Shown: positions 26,192 to 36,749, counted from the first letter of the stretch. The stretch is 52,323 nt of DNA from Aphodoplasma sp045626925 (GCA_045626925.1 JAZUQZ010000004.1:1-52323), one strand, 5' to 3'. The notes: generated by a model not told the origin, from the letters alone. Numbers and translations are program-made.

Positions 26192-27544
26192 TTATTGTAT
26201 TAAATTATTGGGTTCATAGTTTTCACTACTGATATTTATTTTATTATAATCAATAATGCTTTCAATTGTATCAAGAGCGCGCGTAGATATTTTTTCATAT
26301 CGTTCGCGCTTATTTTTTATTTTCTCATCAAGAGAATCCATAATGCCAAAGTTTACATTCATAGGTTGAAAGTTAGCTATTGTAGTGTTTGCAATATAGT
26401 TTGAAAGTGCACCAATAGCTGTTTTTGATGTAAAATCAATAGGCTCACAATCATTTATTATTCGGTGCATATTCAAAGCCGCCAAAAGTCCGCTTGACGC
26501 CGACTCTACATATCCTTCGACCCCCGTAATCTGGCCTGCAAAAAATATTTTTTTATTGGTTTTTAAGCGATAGTACTTATCCAAAATTTCCGGTGAATTT
26601 AAAAATGTGTTGCGATGCATCACGCCATAGCGTACAAATTCTGCATCTTTAAGTGCGGGAATCATCGAAAAAACTCGTTTTTGTTCACCAAATTTAAGAT
26701 GCGTCTGAAACCCTACCATATTATAAAGCGTTGCATCGGCATTATCCTGGCGAAGCTGTACCACAGCATAAAAATCGTCTTTTCCTGTTTTTGGATTTAT
26801 AATGCCTACCGGTTTTAACGGTCCAAACAAAAGCGTTTGTATACCACGCGATGCCATAACCTCAACGGGCATACACCCTTCGAAAACCTTTTTATTTTCA
26901 AAATCTTTTAGCTCTGCATTCTGGGCGTTTATAAGTTCGTTGTAAAACGCTTCATATTGTTCTTTGTCCATGGGACAATTTATATAATCTGCGTCACCAC
27001 GCTCGTATCGCGCCGCATAAAACGCATTTTGCATATCAATGCTTTCGCGTGTTACAAGCGGTGCTGCCGCATCAAAAAAATGCAAATATTCACTACCGGT
27101 AAGGGCGGCAATCTCATCTGCAAGAGCATCACTCGTAAGAGGTCCGGATGCAATTATCGTATATTGCTCGGTATCAATGTGACAAACCTCTTCGCTTATC
27201 ACTTCTATATTTTTATGTTCCCTGATTTTTTGTGTAATCATACTCGAAAAACCCTCACGGTCAACGGCAAGCGCGCCACCCGCAGGCACGCGCGTCATAT
27301 CTGCGCACGATATAATTAGCGAGTCAAGCCTTCTCATTTCTTCTTTCAAAAGGCCAACTGCATTAAAAATCTGGTCAGAACGAAGTGAATTGCTGCACAC
27401 AAGCTCTGCAAAATCATCGCTGTGATGAGCGGGGGAGTGCTTTATTGGTTTCATTTCATATAAACGCACATCAACGCCCCTGTTTGCGAGCTGCCATGCA
27501 GCTTCGCAACCGGCGAGTCCGGCACCAATTATATTAACTATCAC
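26192..27544 (-). CDS. trmFO: Folate-dependent tRNA (uracil-54-C5) methyltransferase
   Basis: Flavoprotein that makes ribothymidine at tRNA position 54 using methylene-tetrahydrofolate. The FAD loop is NIIGAGLAGCEAAWQLA at the start; LYEMKP, HSDDFAELVCSNSLRSD and VPAGGALAVDREGF are family signatures; AGQITGVEGYVESASSGLLA is C-terminal. The frame extends to 27571, but GTG 27544 is about eight bases after CAGGAG and gives the normal N-terminus, overlapping topA by 11 bases. TopA-TrmFO adjacency is common in Firmicutes. Confidence 0.95.
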   Translation of the reverse strand: MIVNIIGAGLAGCEAAWQLANRGVDVRLYEMKPIKHSPAHHSDDFAELVCSNSLRSDQIFNAVGLLKEEMRRLDSLIISCADMTRVPAGGALAVDREGFSSMITQKIREHKNIEVISEEVCHIDTEQYTIIASGPLTSDALADEIAALTGSEYLHFFDAAAPLVTRESIDMQNAFYAARYERGDADYINCPMDKEQYEAFYNELINAQNAELKDFENKKVFEGCMPVEVMASRGIQTLLFGPLKPVGIINPKTGKDDFYAVVQLRQDNADATLYNMVGFQTHLKFGEQKRVFSMIPALKDAEFVRYGVMHRNTFLNSPEILDKYYRLKTNKKIFFAGQITGVEGYVESASSGLLAALNMHRIINDCEPIDFTSKTAIGALSNYIANTTIANFQPMNVNFGIMDSLDEKIKNKRERYEKISTRALDTIESIIDYNKINISSENYEPNNLIQ

Positions 27545-29627
27545 TTTTCTTCGCTCCTGTTTCATAATCACAGTTTTCGCTTATGCATACGATTTTTTTC
27601 GGTCCACGCATATTTTTCTTTACAAGAATCGAGCCGCATTTTGGACAGTTTTTGTCTGCGATAGGAGTATTCCATGTCATAAAGTCACATTTTGGATTAT
27701 CTTCACATCCATAATATGTTCTTCCTGTTTTGCTTTTCTTTACAAGAATCATCTTGCCACATTTTGGACACGCAACACCTGCTTCTTCGCGGATTGGCTT
27801 TGCGTTTCGGCATGCAGGAAAGCCCGGACATGCTAAAAACTTACCATAACGGCCCATTTTATACACCATCATCCTGCCACATTTTTCACATTTGACATCA
27901 CTTACCTCGTCGGTAAGCTTTACATGGCTGATTTCTTTTTCAGCTGTTTTTACCACTTCATCAAACGGGTAATAAAAGTCCTTTATAATCGATTTCCATT
28001 CTATGTCGCCACTTTCGATGCTGTCGAGCTGGCTTTCCATATTTGCAGTAAAATCAACATCAACAATATTTGTAAAATTATCCTTTAATAAATCAGTTGT
28101 AACCCTGCCGAGCTCGGTTGGTATAAGTGTTTTTTTATCGCGAGTAACATATCCGCGCGCAAGAATCGTCGTAATTGTCGGTGCAAATGTTGACGGTCTG
28201 CCAATGCCTTCCTCTTCAAGCGTTTTTACAAGGCTTGCCTCGGTATATCGCGGAGGTGGCTGGGTAAAGTGTTGTTTATTATCTATATCAATAAGCTTTA
28301 GTGTTTCTCCCTTTTCAATAGGCGGAAGTGCAGCCTCCTTTTGTTTTTCAACATCGCTGCCCTCGATATAAACCTTCATAAAGCCGTCAAATTTAACCTT
28401 AGAGCCGGTCGCTTTAAAGATGTGAGATGCAGAGGCTATATCACATATATTTGTTTCGATTATTGCACTTTCCATCTGGCTTGCGACAAAACGCTCCCAA
28501 ATAAGCTTATAGAGTTTATATTGGTCGTTTGTAAGTGAATCCTTTATGCGTATAGGCGTAAGAGCTACATCTGTCGGACGGATAGCTTCGTGTGCATCCT
28601 GAGCGTCCTTGCGGCTCTTATAATTGCGAAAATTGTTTGGCGCATATTTTTCACCATAATTTGAAACTATATAGCTGTGCGCTGCATGTTGTGCCTCTTG
28701 GGCTATGCGTGTCGAGTCGGTACGCATATATGTTATAAGACCGATTGTTCCAATGCCCTTTATATCAATACCTTCATAAAGCGCCTGGGCAGTCTGCATA
28801 GTCTTGCGTGACTGAAAATTGATTTTTCTTGACGCTTCTTGTTGCATGGTAGATGTTGTAAACGGCGGGGCAGGGGAGCGCTTTGCGTCACTTATTTTCA
28901 CTTCTTTTACGACAAAAGGTGATTCTTTCACTGCGTTTGAAATCGCCGTTGCCTCCTGCTCACTTTTAAGTTCGATCTTTTTGTTTGCACTTCCATAATA
29001 GCTTGCCTTAAAGCTTTTTTTGCTCTTTGGCTCACAAAGCTCGGCAGTTACTGTCCAATATTCCTTTGGAATAAATGCTTCAATTTCATCCTCGCGGTCG
29101 CATATAAGGCGTGTTGCAACAGATTGCACACGACCTGCACTAAGCCCTTTTTTTACCTTTTTCCACAAAATCGGACTCAATTTATAACCAACAATTCTAT
29201 CAAGAACGCGACGCGCCTGTTGTGCATCGACAAGACTTTGGTCAATGGCTCTTGGCTCTTTGATGGCCTTTTGCACAGCAGTTTTTGTAATTTCGTTAAA
29301 GGTAACGCGACACAAGGATTTTTCATCAAGCTCAAGTGCATGTGCCAAGTGCCAACTTATTGCCTCTCCTTCACGGTCAGGGTCAGTTGCGAGGTACACC
29401 TTGTCTGACGCTTTTGCTTCCTTTTTAAGCGTGGACAGAAGGTTTCCCTTTCCTCTTATAGTAATATAACGCGGTTCAAAATCGTTGTCGACATCGATGC
29501 CGAGATTACTCTTTGGAAGGTCTATAATATGACCCATAGATGCCTCAACGCTATAATTTGCCCCAAGATATTTTTTTATTGTTTTTGCTTTTGATGGTGA
29601 CTCAACAATAACAAGTTTTTTTGACAT
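27534..29627 (-). CDS. topA: DNA topoisomerase I
   Basis: Type IA topoisomerase that relaxes negative supercoils, 697 aa. The Toprim domain starts LVIVESPSKAKTIKKYLG; YLATDPDREGEAISWHL holds the acidic metal-binding residues; the catalytic tyrosine is in GLITYMRTDSTRIA. Three C-terminal zinc ribbons are visible (CEKCGRM...C..C, CPKCGKM...C..C, CPKCGSI...C..C). ATG 29627 gives the standard MSKKLVIVESP start, though the ribosome site is weak; a GTG at 29654 is also in frame. Operon order dprA-topA-trmFO on the minus strand. Confidence 0.96.
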   Translation of the reverse strand: MSKKLVIVESPSKAKTIKKYLGANYSVEASMGHIIDLPKSNLGIDVDNDFEPRYITIRGKGNLLSTLKKEAKASDKVYLATDPDREGEAISWHLAHALELDEKSLCRVTFNEITKTAVQKAIKEPRAIDQSLVDAQQARRVLDRIVGYKLSPILWKKVKKGLSAGRVQSVATRLICDREDEIEAFIPKEYWTVTAELCEPKSKKSFKASYYGSANKKIELKSEQEATAISNAVKESPFVVKEVKISDAKRSPAPPFTTSTMQQEASRKINFQSRKTMQTAQALYEGIDIKGIGTIGLITYMRTDSTRIAQEAQHAAHSYIVSNYGEKYAPNNFRNYKSRKDAQDAHEAIRPTDVALTPIRIKDSLTNDQYKLYKLIWERFVASQMESAIIETNICDIASASHIFKATGSKVKFDGFMKVYIEGSDVEKQKEAALPPIEKGETLKLIDIDNKQHFTQPPPRYTEASLVKTLEEEGIGRPSTFAPTITTILARGYVTRDKKTLIPTELGRVTTDLLKDNFTNIVDVDFTANMESQLDSIESGDIEWKSIIKDFYYPFDEVVKTAEKEISHVKLTDEVSDVKCEKCGRMMVYKMGRYGKFLACPGFPACRNAKPIREEAGVACPKCGKMILVKKSKTGRTYYGCEDNPKCDFMTWNTPIADKNCPKCGSILVKKNMRGPKKIVCISENCDYETGAKKSDS

Positions 29628-29719
29628 TGTGTTTTCCGATGCCTTTCTGTCCACATAGATTTATAAAATCCTATATGCCTTATCTGTGGACTGATAAGGT
29701 GCATAAAAATTTATATTTC

Positions 29720-30922
29720 TTATATATTTAATGTAAACATTTTGCCCGAAAGAGCAACAACAAAGCCCAAAAGCTCCATTATCGTAAGTGCCGCCCCAAC
29801 CTCTGATACACTCATATCAACGCTTCGACAAATTTCATCTATATGCTTGTCGCCATCTGCCAAAAGCATAATTATACTTTTTTGTTTTTCATCGAGCGTG
29901 TCATATCTCGGACTATTTATATCAACATTCTTCTTATCATTATTTGTTTTCTTTTCTTCATTATGCGTGCGTGCTTTTGTTGTGCGTATAGTTTCTTCAA
30001 CATACACAGGTTCACTTTTACCAAAACGCCCCATATCAATGTTTCCGAGTTCATATACATACTCGTTTAGAATATCTTCGGCACATTCTACAAGCTTTGC
30101 CCCACCATTTTTTATAAGAAAGTTGCATCCCGATGAGCTGTCACGATTATAATCGCCTGGCAAAGCAAAAACATCTTTGCCATTTTCGATTGCCCAATCT
30201 GCAGTGATAAGCGTGCCACTTTTGCGCTTTGCTTCTGCAATAAGCACTCCGCGAGAAAATGCGGCAATAAGTCTGTTCCTTATTGGAAAATTTTTGCCAT
30301 ATGGTGGTGTGCCGGGTGCAAATTCAGTCATAACTGCTCCATTTTTAGCAATCGCTTGCATAAGTGCTTCGTTTTCCGGAGGATATATTATATCGAGTCC
30401 GCAACCAAGAAAAGCAACTGTTTTAGCACCGGCTGCAAGGGCACTTCTGTGCGCAGCAGAATCAATGCCACGCGCCATTCCGCTCACGATTACAACACCG
30501 CTATCAGCAAGATCTGCACATATTTCACTCGTTGCATTTATTCCATAATCTGTGCATTCTCTTGAACCAACAACAGAAATGCAAAGCATTTCGTCCCAGT
30601 TTATTTTCTCGCCGAGGACATAGAGTACATATGGCGGCTCATAACAGCTTTTAAGGGCACTGGGATAAAATTTATCATCAAAACAAAGCGCATATGCCCC
30701 AAGCTCATCAAGCTTTTTTATAATTTCATTTGCTTTTGTAAGGTCTTTATTGCAAAGAGCAGAGATTTCGCGTTTGCCAATTTTATCAAGGCCGTCAAAA
30801 TCACTTTCGTTTGCATTATATATATCGAGCGGGGTTTTAAATTTTTCAAGGAGAACAGAGATTTTTGCCGAGTGTATATTTGGCAAATTTACAAGCCAAA
30901 GCCAATATTTTTGCTCAGACAT
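29720..30922 (-). CDS. dprA: DNA processing protein A
   Basis: Binds incoming single-stranded DNA during natural transformation and loads RecA. 400 aa. The Rossmann-like core has VVGSRECTDYG, VVSGMARGIDSAAHRSAL, FLGCGLDIIYPPEN and SRGVLIAEAKRKSGTLITAD (quoted in part). A helix-hairpin-helix-like region precedes it, and a winged-helix domain (IMLLADGDKHIDEICRS onward) ends the protein. ATG follows AAAGGAGG. It lies directly upstream of topA, the usual clostridial order. Confidence 0.94.
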   Translation of the reverse strand: MSEQKYWLWLVNLPNIHSAKISVLLEKFKTPLDIYNANESDFDGLDKIGKREISALCNKDLTKANEIIKKLDELGAYALCFDDKFYPSALKSCYEPPYVLYVLGEKINWDEMLCISVVGSRECTDYGINATSEICADLADSGVVIVSGMARGIDSAAHRSALAAGAKTVAFLGCGLDIIYPPENEALMQAIAKNGAVMTEFAPGTPPYGKNFPIRNRLIAAFSRGVLIAEAKRKSGTLITADWAIENGKDVFALPGDYNRDSSSGCNFLIKNGGAKLVECAEDILNEYVYELGNIDMGRFGKSEPVYVEETIRTTKARTHNEEKKTNNDKKNVDINSPRYDTLDEKQKSIIMLLADGDKHIDEICRSVDMSVSEVGAALTIMELLGFVVALSGKMFTLNI

Positions 30923-31046
30923 ATCTTTTCCTCCTTTATAAATATTAAAACTGCACATATAAAATTTTAATCCCCTACGATTTAATACATTACTACAAAA
31001 TTATGCATTTGTCAAAGATTTTTTTATAAAAACGAAAAAATATAAA

Positions 31047-31086
31047 AAATAAAATCAGAACCTTGCAAATAAATACAAAGTTCTGT
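31047..31086 (-). terminator. Terminator after ABC exporter operon
   Basis: On the minus strand CAGAACTTTG pairs with CAAGGTTCTG around a ten-base loop, followed by ATTTTATTTTTT. Confidence 0.82.
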
Positions 31087-31096
31087 AGGCATTTTA

Positions 31097-32944
31097 TTAT
31101 TTTTTGAATTGGCTGTTATAAAGCTCGGCATAAAAACCGTTTTTCTCCATAAGCTCCTTATGCGTCCCTTTTTCGACTATATCACCGTCATTTATAACAA
31201 GAATAAGGTCAGATTCGCGAATTGTGGATAGACGGTGAGCTATTATAAAGCTTGTTCTATCTTTCATAAGATTATTCATTGCCGTTTGAATAAGGGCCTC
31301 TGTTCTTGTGTCGACAGAGCTTGTCGCTTCATCTAAAATAAGCATTGGCGCATCTGCTAAAACAGCTCTTGCAATTGTAATAAGTTGCTTTTGCCCTTGG
31401 GAGATATTGTTTGCTTCTTCGTTTATAACCATGTTATATCCACCTGCAAGCTGGTGTATAAAGCGGTCAACACATGCGGTTTTTGCCGCTTCGATAACTT
31501 CTTCATCAGTTGCGTCCGGCTTTCCATAGCGTATGTTTTCCATTACTGTATCATTAAATAACCATGTATCTTGCAACACCATAGCAAATTGGTCACGCAA
31601 ATCATCTCTCCTAAAATCGCGTATATCAATTCCATCAAGCTTTATAGAACCGTCATTTACATCATAATAGCGCATTAAAAGCTTTACAAGCGTTGTTTTG
31701 CCGGCGCCGGTAGGCCCGACAATTGCGACTTGCATGCCACCTTTTATAGAGCATGAAAAATCCTTTATAATTATTTTATCCTTTAAATACCCAAAACGCA
31801 CATTTTCAAACTGTACCGAGCCGGTAAGGTTTTCTGTTTTTTTCGGTGTTGGTGTTTCGGGCACCTCTTCTTCGCTTTCGAGAAATTCAAATACACGCTC
31901 AGCAGCCGCAGCCGTTGATTGAAAAACATTTGCAATGTTTGAAACCTCGCTTATCGGTCGTGTAAATTGGCGTACATATTGGATAAAAGACTGGATATTG
32001 CCGACCTGGAGCGTGCCTTTCAGAACAAAAAGACCACCCATTATACACACAATAACATATCCTACATTTCCGACAAAGTTTACCATAGGCATCATAATTC
32101 CTGATAGTGCCTGCGATGTCCATGCCGTCTTACAAAGGGTATCACTGTATTCATTAAATGTTTTTACAGAGCTTTGTTCGCCGTTGAATGCTTTTACAAC
32201 ATTGTGCCCCGAATACATTTCCTCAACATGCCCATTTATTTTTCCAAGAGTGCGTTGCTGTGCACGATAATACTTGCTTGATAAACCAACAATAATTCGT
32301 ACGAAAACAAGTACAACAGGCAATATTATAAGCGTTACAAGACTCATCCATACATTTATTGAAAACATAACTGCCACTATGCCGATAATTGTAACGATAG
32401 ATGAAACAGATTGGGCAATGCCTTGGTTAAGTGTTTGTGCTACCGTGTCGACATCGTTTGTAATACGACTCAAAATTTCACCATATGGTGTCGCCTCAAA
32501 TGTGCTTACGGGTAAGCGGTCAAGCTTCTCTGCTATATCTGTACGCAACCTTTTTGAAATTTTTTGTGATATACCTGCTGTAAGGTAGCTCTGGAAAAAA
32601 GCAAAAAACGAGCAGGCAAAATATATAACAAAAAGTTTCATGATAATATAACCTATGCCTACAAAGTCAACACCCGTTTTGTCACGCACAACGCCATTAA
32701 AAATAAGTGTTGTTGCTTCGCCGAGTACAAGAGGTGCAAATATATCAAAAATTGTAGAAAGCACAGCAAAAAAAACCGTCATAAAAAGCGCGATTTTATA
32801 CGGCCCCATATATTTCATAAGTTGAGATACAGTTTGTTTAAAGTTTTTTGCCTTTGCACCGGGCATCATACGGGACATAGGCCCTGCCACGCTTGCGCCG
32901 TGAGAGCCTTTTCCCTTTTGCCCTACCATAGGTGGCGGACTCAT
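31097..32944 (-). CDS. ABC exporter half-transporter, catalytic-competent NBD
   Basis: Fused membrane plus ATPase protein, 615 aa. A Pro/Gly-rich, basic N-terminal tail of ~35 residues (SPPPMVGQKGKGSHG) precedes six membrane segments. The ATPase has Walker A GPTGAGKTT, an altered signature NISQGQKQLITIARA, and Walker B with the catalytic Glu, LILDEATSSVDTRTEA. Its start overlaps the partner gene by four bases, and the two probably form a heterodimer. The substrate (drug, peptide or lipid) is unknown. Confidence 0.92.
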   Translation of the reverse strand: MSPPPMVGQKGKGSHGASVAGPMSRMMPGAKAKNFKQTVSQLMKYMGPYKIALFMTVFFAVLSTIFDIFAPLVLGEATTLIFNGVVRDKTGVDFVGIGYIIMKLFVIYFACSFFAFFQSYLTAGISQKISKRLRTDIAEKLDRLPVSTFEATPYGEILSRITNDVDTVAQTLNQGIAQSVSSIVTIIGIVAVMFSINVWMSLVTLIILPVVLVFVRIIVGLSSKYYRAQQRTLGKINGHVEEMYSGHNVVKAFNGEQSSVKTFNEYSDTLCKTAWTSQALSGIMMPMVNFVGNVGYVIVCIMGGLFVLKGTLQVGNIQSFIQYVRQFTRPISEVSNIANVFQSTAAAAERVFEFLESEEEVPETPTPKKTENLTGSVQFENVRFGYLKDKIIIKDFSCSIKGGMQVAIVGPTGAGKTTLVKLLMRYYDVNDGSIKLDGIDIRDFRRDDLRDQFAMVLQDTWLFNDTVMENIRYGKPDATDEEVIEAAKTACVDRFIHQLAGGYNMVINEEANNISQGQKQLITIARAVLADAPMLILDEATSSVDTRTEALIQTAMNNLMKDRTSFIIAHRLSTIRESDLILVINDGDIVEKGTHKELMEKNGFYAELYNSQFKK

Positions 32945-34671
32945 GCTAATTCCTCCTCTGTAAGCTGGGTATATGCAATATATCTATACACTTCACAACT
33001 ATTAAGAAGCTCGCGATGCGTTCCAACACCTACAATTTTGCCCTCATCCATAACGATGATTTTATCTGCATTCATAATTGTATTGATTCTTTGGGCAACA
33101 ATTATAAGCGTTGAATCCTTCATTTTTTTATTAAGCGCGATACGAAGCGCAGCATCGGTTTTAAAATCGAGTGCAGAAAAACTGTCGTCAAAAATGTATA
33201 TTTCACTATTTTTCACAAGTGCACGCGCAATAGAAAGTCTCTGTTTTTGCCCGCCTGATACATTTGTGCCGCCTTGGGAAATTTCGCTTTCATAGCCGTC
33301 TTCTTTTTCTTCTATAAATTCTTTTGCTTGTGCTGTTTCGCATGCATCAAAAATTGTCTGCCATGAGGCGCTTTTGTCTGCATATTTCATATTCGATTCA
33401 ATTGTGCCCGAAAACAACAAGCCCTTTTGCGGTACATAACCTATACGGCTGCGCAAATCACTTTGCCGTACATTTTTAATATTTACGCCATCGACCAACA
33501 CTTCACCTTCCGTTGCATCATAAAAACGCATAATAAGGTTAATGAGTGTTGACTTGCCCGACCCGGTACTGCCGATTATGGCGGTTGTTTCGCCGGGCAT
33601 CGCAGTAAATGAAATATTTTTAAGTGCAGCCTCGTCGGCATTTGGATATGAAAAGCTTACATTATTAAATTCAACCGTTCCGCGTTTTGTATTATCAAAG
33701 TTTTGTGGTACATCGGGGTCTTTTATACTCGGCTCTGTTTCAAGCACTTCTTTTACTCTGTTTGCTGATACGATTGCACGCGGAAGGTGTATCGACATCA
33801 TCGACATCATTAAAAACGCATGCATAATCATTGCTGCATATTGTATAAATGCCATCATATCGCCCACTTCAAATGAACCCATATCTATATAGCGGGAGCT
33901 TATATATAAAATAACTATTGTAATACAGTTCATAACAAGCATCATAACAGGATTCATAATGCTCATAACTCTGCTTGTATATAAAGTATTATTTGTGAGG
34001 TTATTGTTTGCTTCTTCAAAACGAGCCTGCCAAAGAGGTTGATTTTTAAATGCTCGTATTACCATAACGCCCGTAAGCCCCTCGCGGCTTATGAGGTTTA
34101 GTTTGTCGATAAGCTTTTGTATTATTTTAAAGCGTGGCATTGTAAGTGAAAAAAGTAGGGTAACCATACCAATTATCATAACTACGCCAAGAGCTATTGT
34201 CCACGACATTGACACGCTTTTGCGCAGAGCAAGCACGATGCCGCCTATACCCATTATGGGTGCAGTTATGATGAAGCGCAAAACCATTATTATAATGTTT
34301 TGCAGCTGTACAATATCGTTTGTCGTTCTTGTAATAAGTGATGCAGTTGAAAACTTATCAAATTCTGCAAGTGAAAAAGACTCTGTTTTTTTGAATACAT
34401 CATCACGAAGATTCTTTGCGACATTTGCGCCTATACCTGATGCGGTAAAGCTGTTTGCAATCGCAGACAATATGCCGACAAGTGATATTAAAAGCATAAC
34501 GCCGCCTGCTTTTACAATATATCCAACATCGCCTTTTGCAATTCCGTTATCGACTATATCGGCCATATATCCCGGCAGGGCAAGGTCGCTTAAAACGCGT
34601 CCGAAAACAAAAATAAGAACCAGACACATATATGGTATATAAGGTTTTAAATATTTGCCTACAGTTGACAC
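32941..34671 (-). CDS. ABC exporter half-transporter, degenerate NBD
   Basis: 576 aa with six membrane segments and an ATPase domain. Walker A is GSTGSGKSTLINL, the signature is canonical (NVSGGQKQRLSIARAL), but Walker B is IYIFDDSFSALD, with Asp in place of the catalytic Glu. Combined with the altered signature of the partner, this gives one inactive and one active ATP site, the pattern known for heterodimeric exporters such as BmrCD and TmrAB. GTG start seven bases after GGGAGAG. First gene of the pair. Confidence 0.92.
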   Translation of the reverse strand: MSTVGKYLKPYIPYMCLVLIFVFGRVLSDLALPGYMADIVDNGIAKGDVGYIVKAGGVMLLISLVGILSAIANSFTASGIGANVAKNLRDDVFKKTESFSLAEFDKFSTASLITRTTNDIVQLQNIIIMVLRFIITAPIMGIGGIVLALRKSVSMSWTIALGVVMIIGMVTLLFSLTMPRFKIIQKLIDKLNLISREGLTGVMVIRAFKNQPLWQARFEEANNNLTNNTLYTSRVMSIMNPVMMLVMNCITIVILYISSRYIDMGSFEVGDMMAFIQYAAMIMHAFLMMSMMSIHLPRAIVSANRVKEVLETEPSIKDPDVPQNFDNTKRGTVEFNNVSFSYPNADEAALKNISFTAMPGETTAIIGSTGSGKSTLINLIMRFYDATEGEVLVDGVNIKNVRQSDLRSRIGYVPQKGLLFSGTIESNMKYADKSASWQTIFDACETAQAKEFIEEKEDGYESEISQGGTNVSGGQKQRLSIARALVKNSEIYIFDDSFSALDFKTDAALRIALNKKMKDSTLIIVAQRINTIMNADKIIVMDEGKIVGVGTHRELLNSCEVYRYIAYTQLTEEELA

Positions 34672-34813
34672 AAATTCACTCTCCCATAAACTTAAAAAGC
34701 GTTTTATTTACCATATATTTTATACTTATTCTTTAAAAAAATCAATTATTTTTAGAATTGTTAATGATTTATTTACTTATTTTGCGCCTATAGGTCGCTA
34801 TCTTTAAAAACAC

Positions 34814-34842
34814 TTGCACAAAGAGCAAAAAAACATTATAAT
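34814..34842 (+). promoter_or_regulatory. Probable promoter of prmA-rsmE region
   Basis: TTGCAC, 17-base spacer, TATAAT, about 57 bases before prmA. Confidence 0.6.
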
Positions 34843-34899
34843 ATAGTTAATATGATTTTATAGTCAGCAGTTTAAATTTTTGGCAAAGGGGCAATAGCT

Positions 34900-35865
34900 A
34901 TGAAATGGGTTCAGGTATCCATACAAACAACAACAGATGGCATCGAGGCGGTTTGCGGCAGATTGTATTCGATTGGGATTACCGGCACAGAAATTGAAGA
35001 TGCAGCCGATTTTAAAGATTTTTTAGAAAATGACACAAAATATTGGGACTATGTTGACGAGTCACTTATGTATAAAAAGAGCGCACCGACTGTTATAAAA
35101 ATTTATGTAACTGAAAATGAAAGCGGTCACGAGCAGCTACTTGATATAAAACAGACTATCAGTGAGCTGAAGACACTTGATAAAGATGGACTTTTCGGCA
35201 CACTTGAAATATCACTTGCTAATATGTCTGAACAAGATTGGGCAGAAAACTGGAAGCAATATTATAAGCCGCTGAAGGTGGGAAAGCATATTCTTATAAA
35301 GCCCGAATGGGAAACGCTTGATGACGATGAAGGACGCACAGTATTTAATATAAATCCGGGTATGAGCTTTGGCACAGGAACACATCAAAGCACACAGCTT
35401 TGCATTGAAAGTCTTGAAAAGTATATAAAACCGGGCGATAGTGTGCTTGACCTTGGATGTGGGAGCGGTATTTTGTCGATTATTGCGCTTCTTTTAAAGG
35501 CAGGGGAAGCATTTGCAGTAGATATTGACCCGAATGCTGCAAAAATTGCGGTGGAAAATGCCGCAAAAAATGGCTTTGGCGAGCCGGAATATAAAGCGAT
35601 TGCGGCAGATGTTTTGTCTGATACGGCTGCAAGAGAGCAGATTTCATCAAAAAAATATGATATCGTGCTTGCAAATATTGTAGCAGATGTGATAATTGCT
35701 CTTGCACCATTTGCAAAAGGCGTTTTAAAGGATGGTGCGGTATTTATATGCTCCGGCATTATACTTGAGCGCGTTGACGATGTAAAAAATGCGCTTGATG
35801 CAGCAGGATTTGAAATTTTAAATATATCTGAAAAGGGTGAGTGGGCATCTATTAGTGCAAGATAA
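34900..35865 (+). CDS. prmA: Ribosomal protein L11 methyltransferase
   Basis: Trimethylates ribosomal protein L11 with SAM. 321 aa. Features: MKWVQVSIQTT at the start, WAENWKQYYKPLKVG, PGMSFGTGTHQSTQLC (L11-type substrate loop), SAM loop VLDLGCGSGILSI, and VLANIVADVI with the NxxxD motif. The paired prmA-rsmE order is widespread in Firmicutes. ATG follows AAAGGGG. Confidence 0.95.
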   Translation: MKWVQVSIQTTTDGIEAVCGRLYSIGITGTEIEDAADFKDFLENDTKYWDYVDESLMYKKSAPTVIKIYVTENESGHEQLLDIKQTISELKTLDKDGLFGTLEISLANMSEQDWAENWKQYYKPLKVGKHILIKPEWETLDDDEGRTVFNINPGMSFGTGTHQSTQLCIESLEKYIKPGDSVLDLGCGSGILSIIALLLKAGEAFAVDIDPNAAKIAVENAAKNGFGEPEYKAIAADVLSDTAAREQISSKKYDIVLANIVADVIIALAPFAKGVLKDGAVFICSGIILERVDDVKNALDAAGFEILNISEKGEWASISAR

Positions 35866-35981
35866 TTTGATACAGATATTTATAAAAATGTATTGAATTT
35901 TTATAAATGTTTTGATAAAATAATATGGGTAGCAAGTTGTTTTAAAAAATTAGAGTTGATATATTTTTATTGAGGTAGAAT

Positions 35982-36719
35982 ATGCCACGATTTTTTATAG
36001 ATAAAAAAGACATTACAGATAAATACATAACAATTAAAGGAGAAGATGCAAAGCATATATCAAAGGTGCTTCGCATGAAAGAGGGCGAGACGCTTACGCT
36101 TTGTGATGGTTGTGGGTGCGATTATGAGGCGCAGATTAAATCTATCGATAAAACGAGTGTCGAGGCGTATATTGTTTCCCAAAAAGATAACGAAACAGAG
36201 CCGAATATAAAAATAACTCTTTTTCAAGCTCTCCCAAAAGCCGGAAAAATGGAATATATTATTCAAAAGTGCACAGAATTGGGAATTTATAAAATTATTC
36301 CTTGCATTATGGACAGATGTGTTGTAAAATTAAATAGTGAGGGCGATGCACAAAAAAAGACCGCCCGCTACCAAAGTATAGCAGAAGGCGCAGCAAAGCA
36401 GTCCGGCAGGGGTATTGTACCAATTATTGAAATGCCGATACGCTTTGATGATGCGATAAAGTCTTTTAGCGAATACGATTTGGCATTTGTGCCATATGAA
36501 AACGAAAAAGATATTACACTTAAAGATATTTTACAAACACATAAGGGTGTAAAAAGCATAGCATTTATAATAGGACCGGAGGGTGGCATTTCGGACGAAG
36601 AAATTAAAAAGCTTTTGTCGCTTGATATTAAAACGCTCACTCTTGGAAAGCGCATACTTCGTACAGAAACGGCATCTACGGCGGTGCTTTCTATGATAAA
36701 CTATGAATTATTACTTTAA
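35982..36719 (+). CDS. rsmE: 16S rRNA (uracil-1498-N3)-methyltransferase
   Basis: SPOUT-class methyltransferase of 245 aa. An N-terminal PUA-like domain has EDAKHISKVLRMKEGE. The knotted C-terminal half has LFQALPKAGKMEYIIQKCTELG, SIAEGAAKQSGRG, the SAM-binding loop IGPEGGISDEEI, and LGKRILRTETASTAVLS. It follows prmA by 116 bases. ATG follows GAGGT. Confidence 0.95.
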   Translation: MPRFFIDKKDITDKYITIKGEDAKHISKVLRMKEGETLTLCDGCGCDYEAQIKSIDKTSVEAYIVSQKDNETEPNIKITLFQALPKAGKMEYIIQKCTELGIYKIIPCIMDRCVVKLNSEGDAQKKTARYQSIAEGAAKQSGRGIVPIIEMPIRFDDAIKSFSEYDLAFVPYENEKDITLKDILQTHKGVKSIAFIIGPEGGISDEEIKKLLSLDIKTLTLGKRILRTETASTAVLSMINYELLL

Positions 36720-36749
36720 TTATTATAAACATTTAGGAGGAGTATTTAG

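Noticed and set aside
29655..29719. Terminator between dprA and topA
   Set aside because: A 7-bp hairpin (CCTTATC/GATAAGG) exists, but no T-run follows, so dprA and topA are probably co-transcribed.
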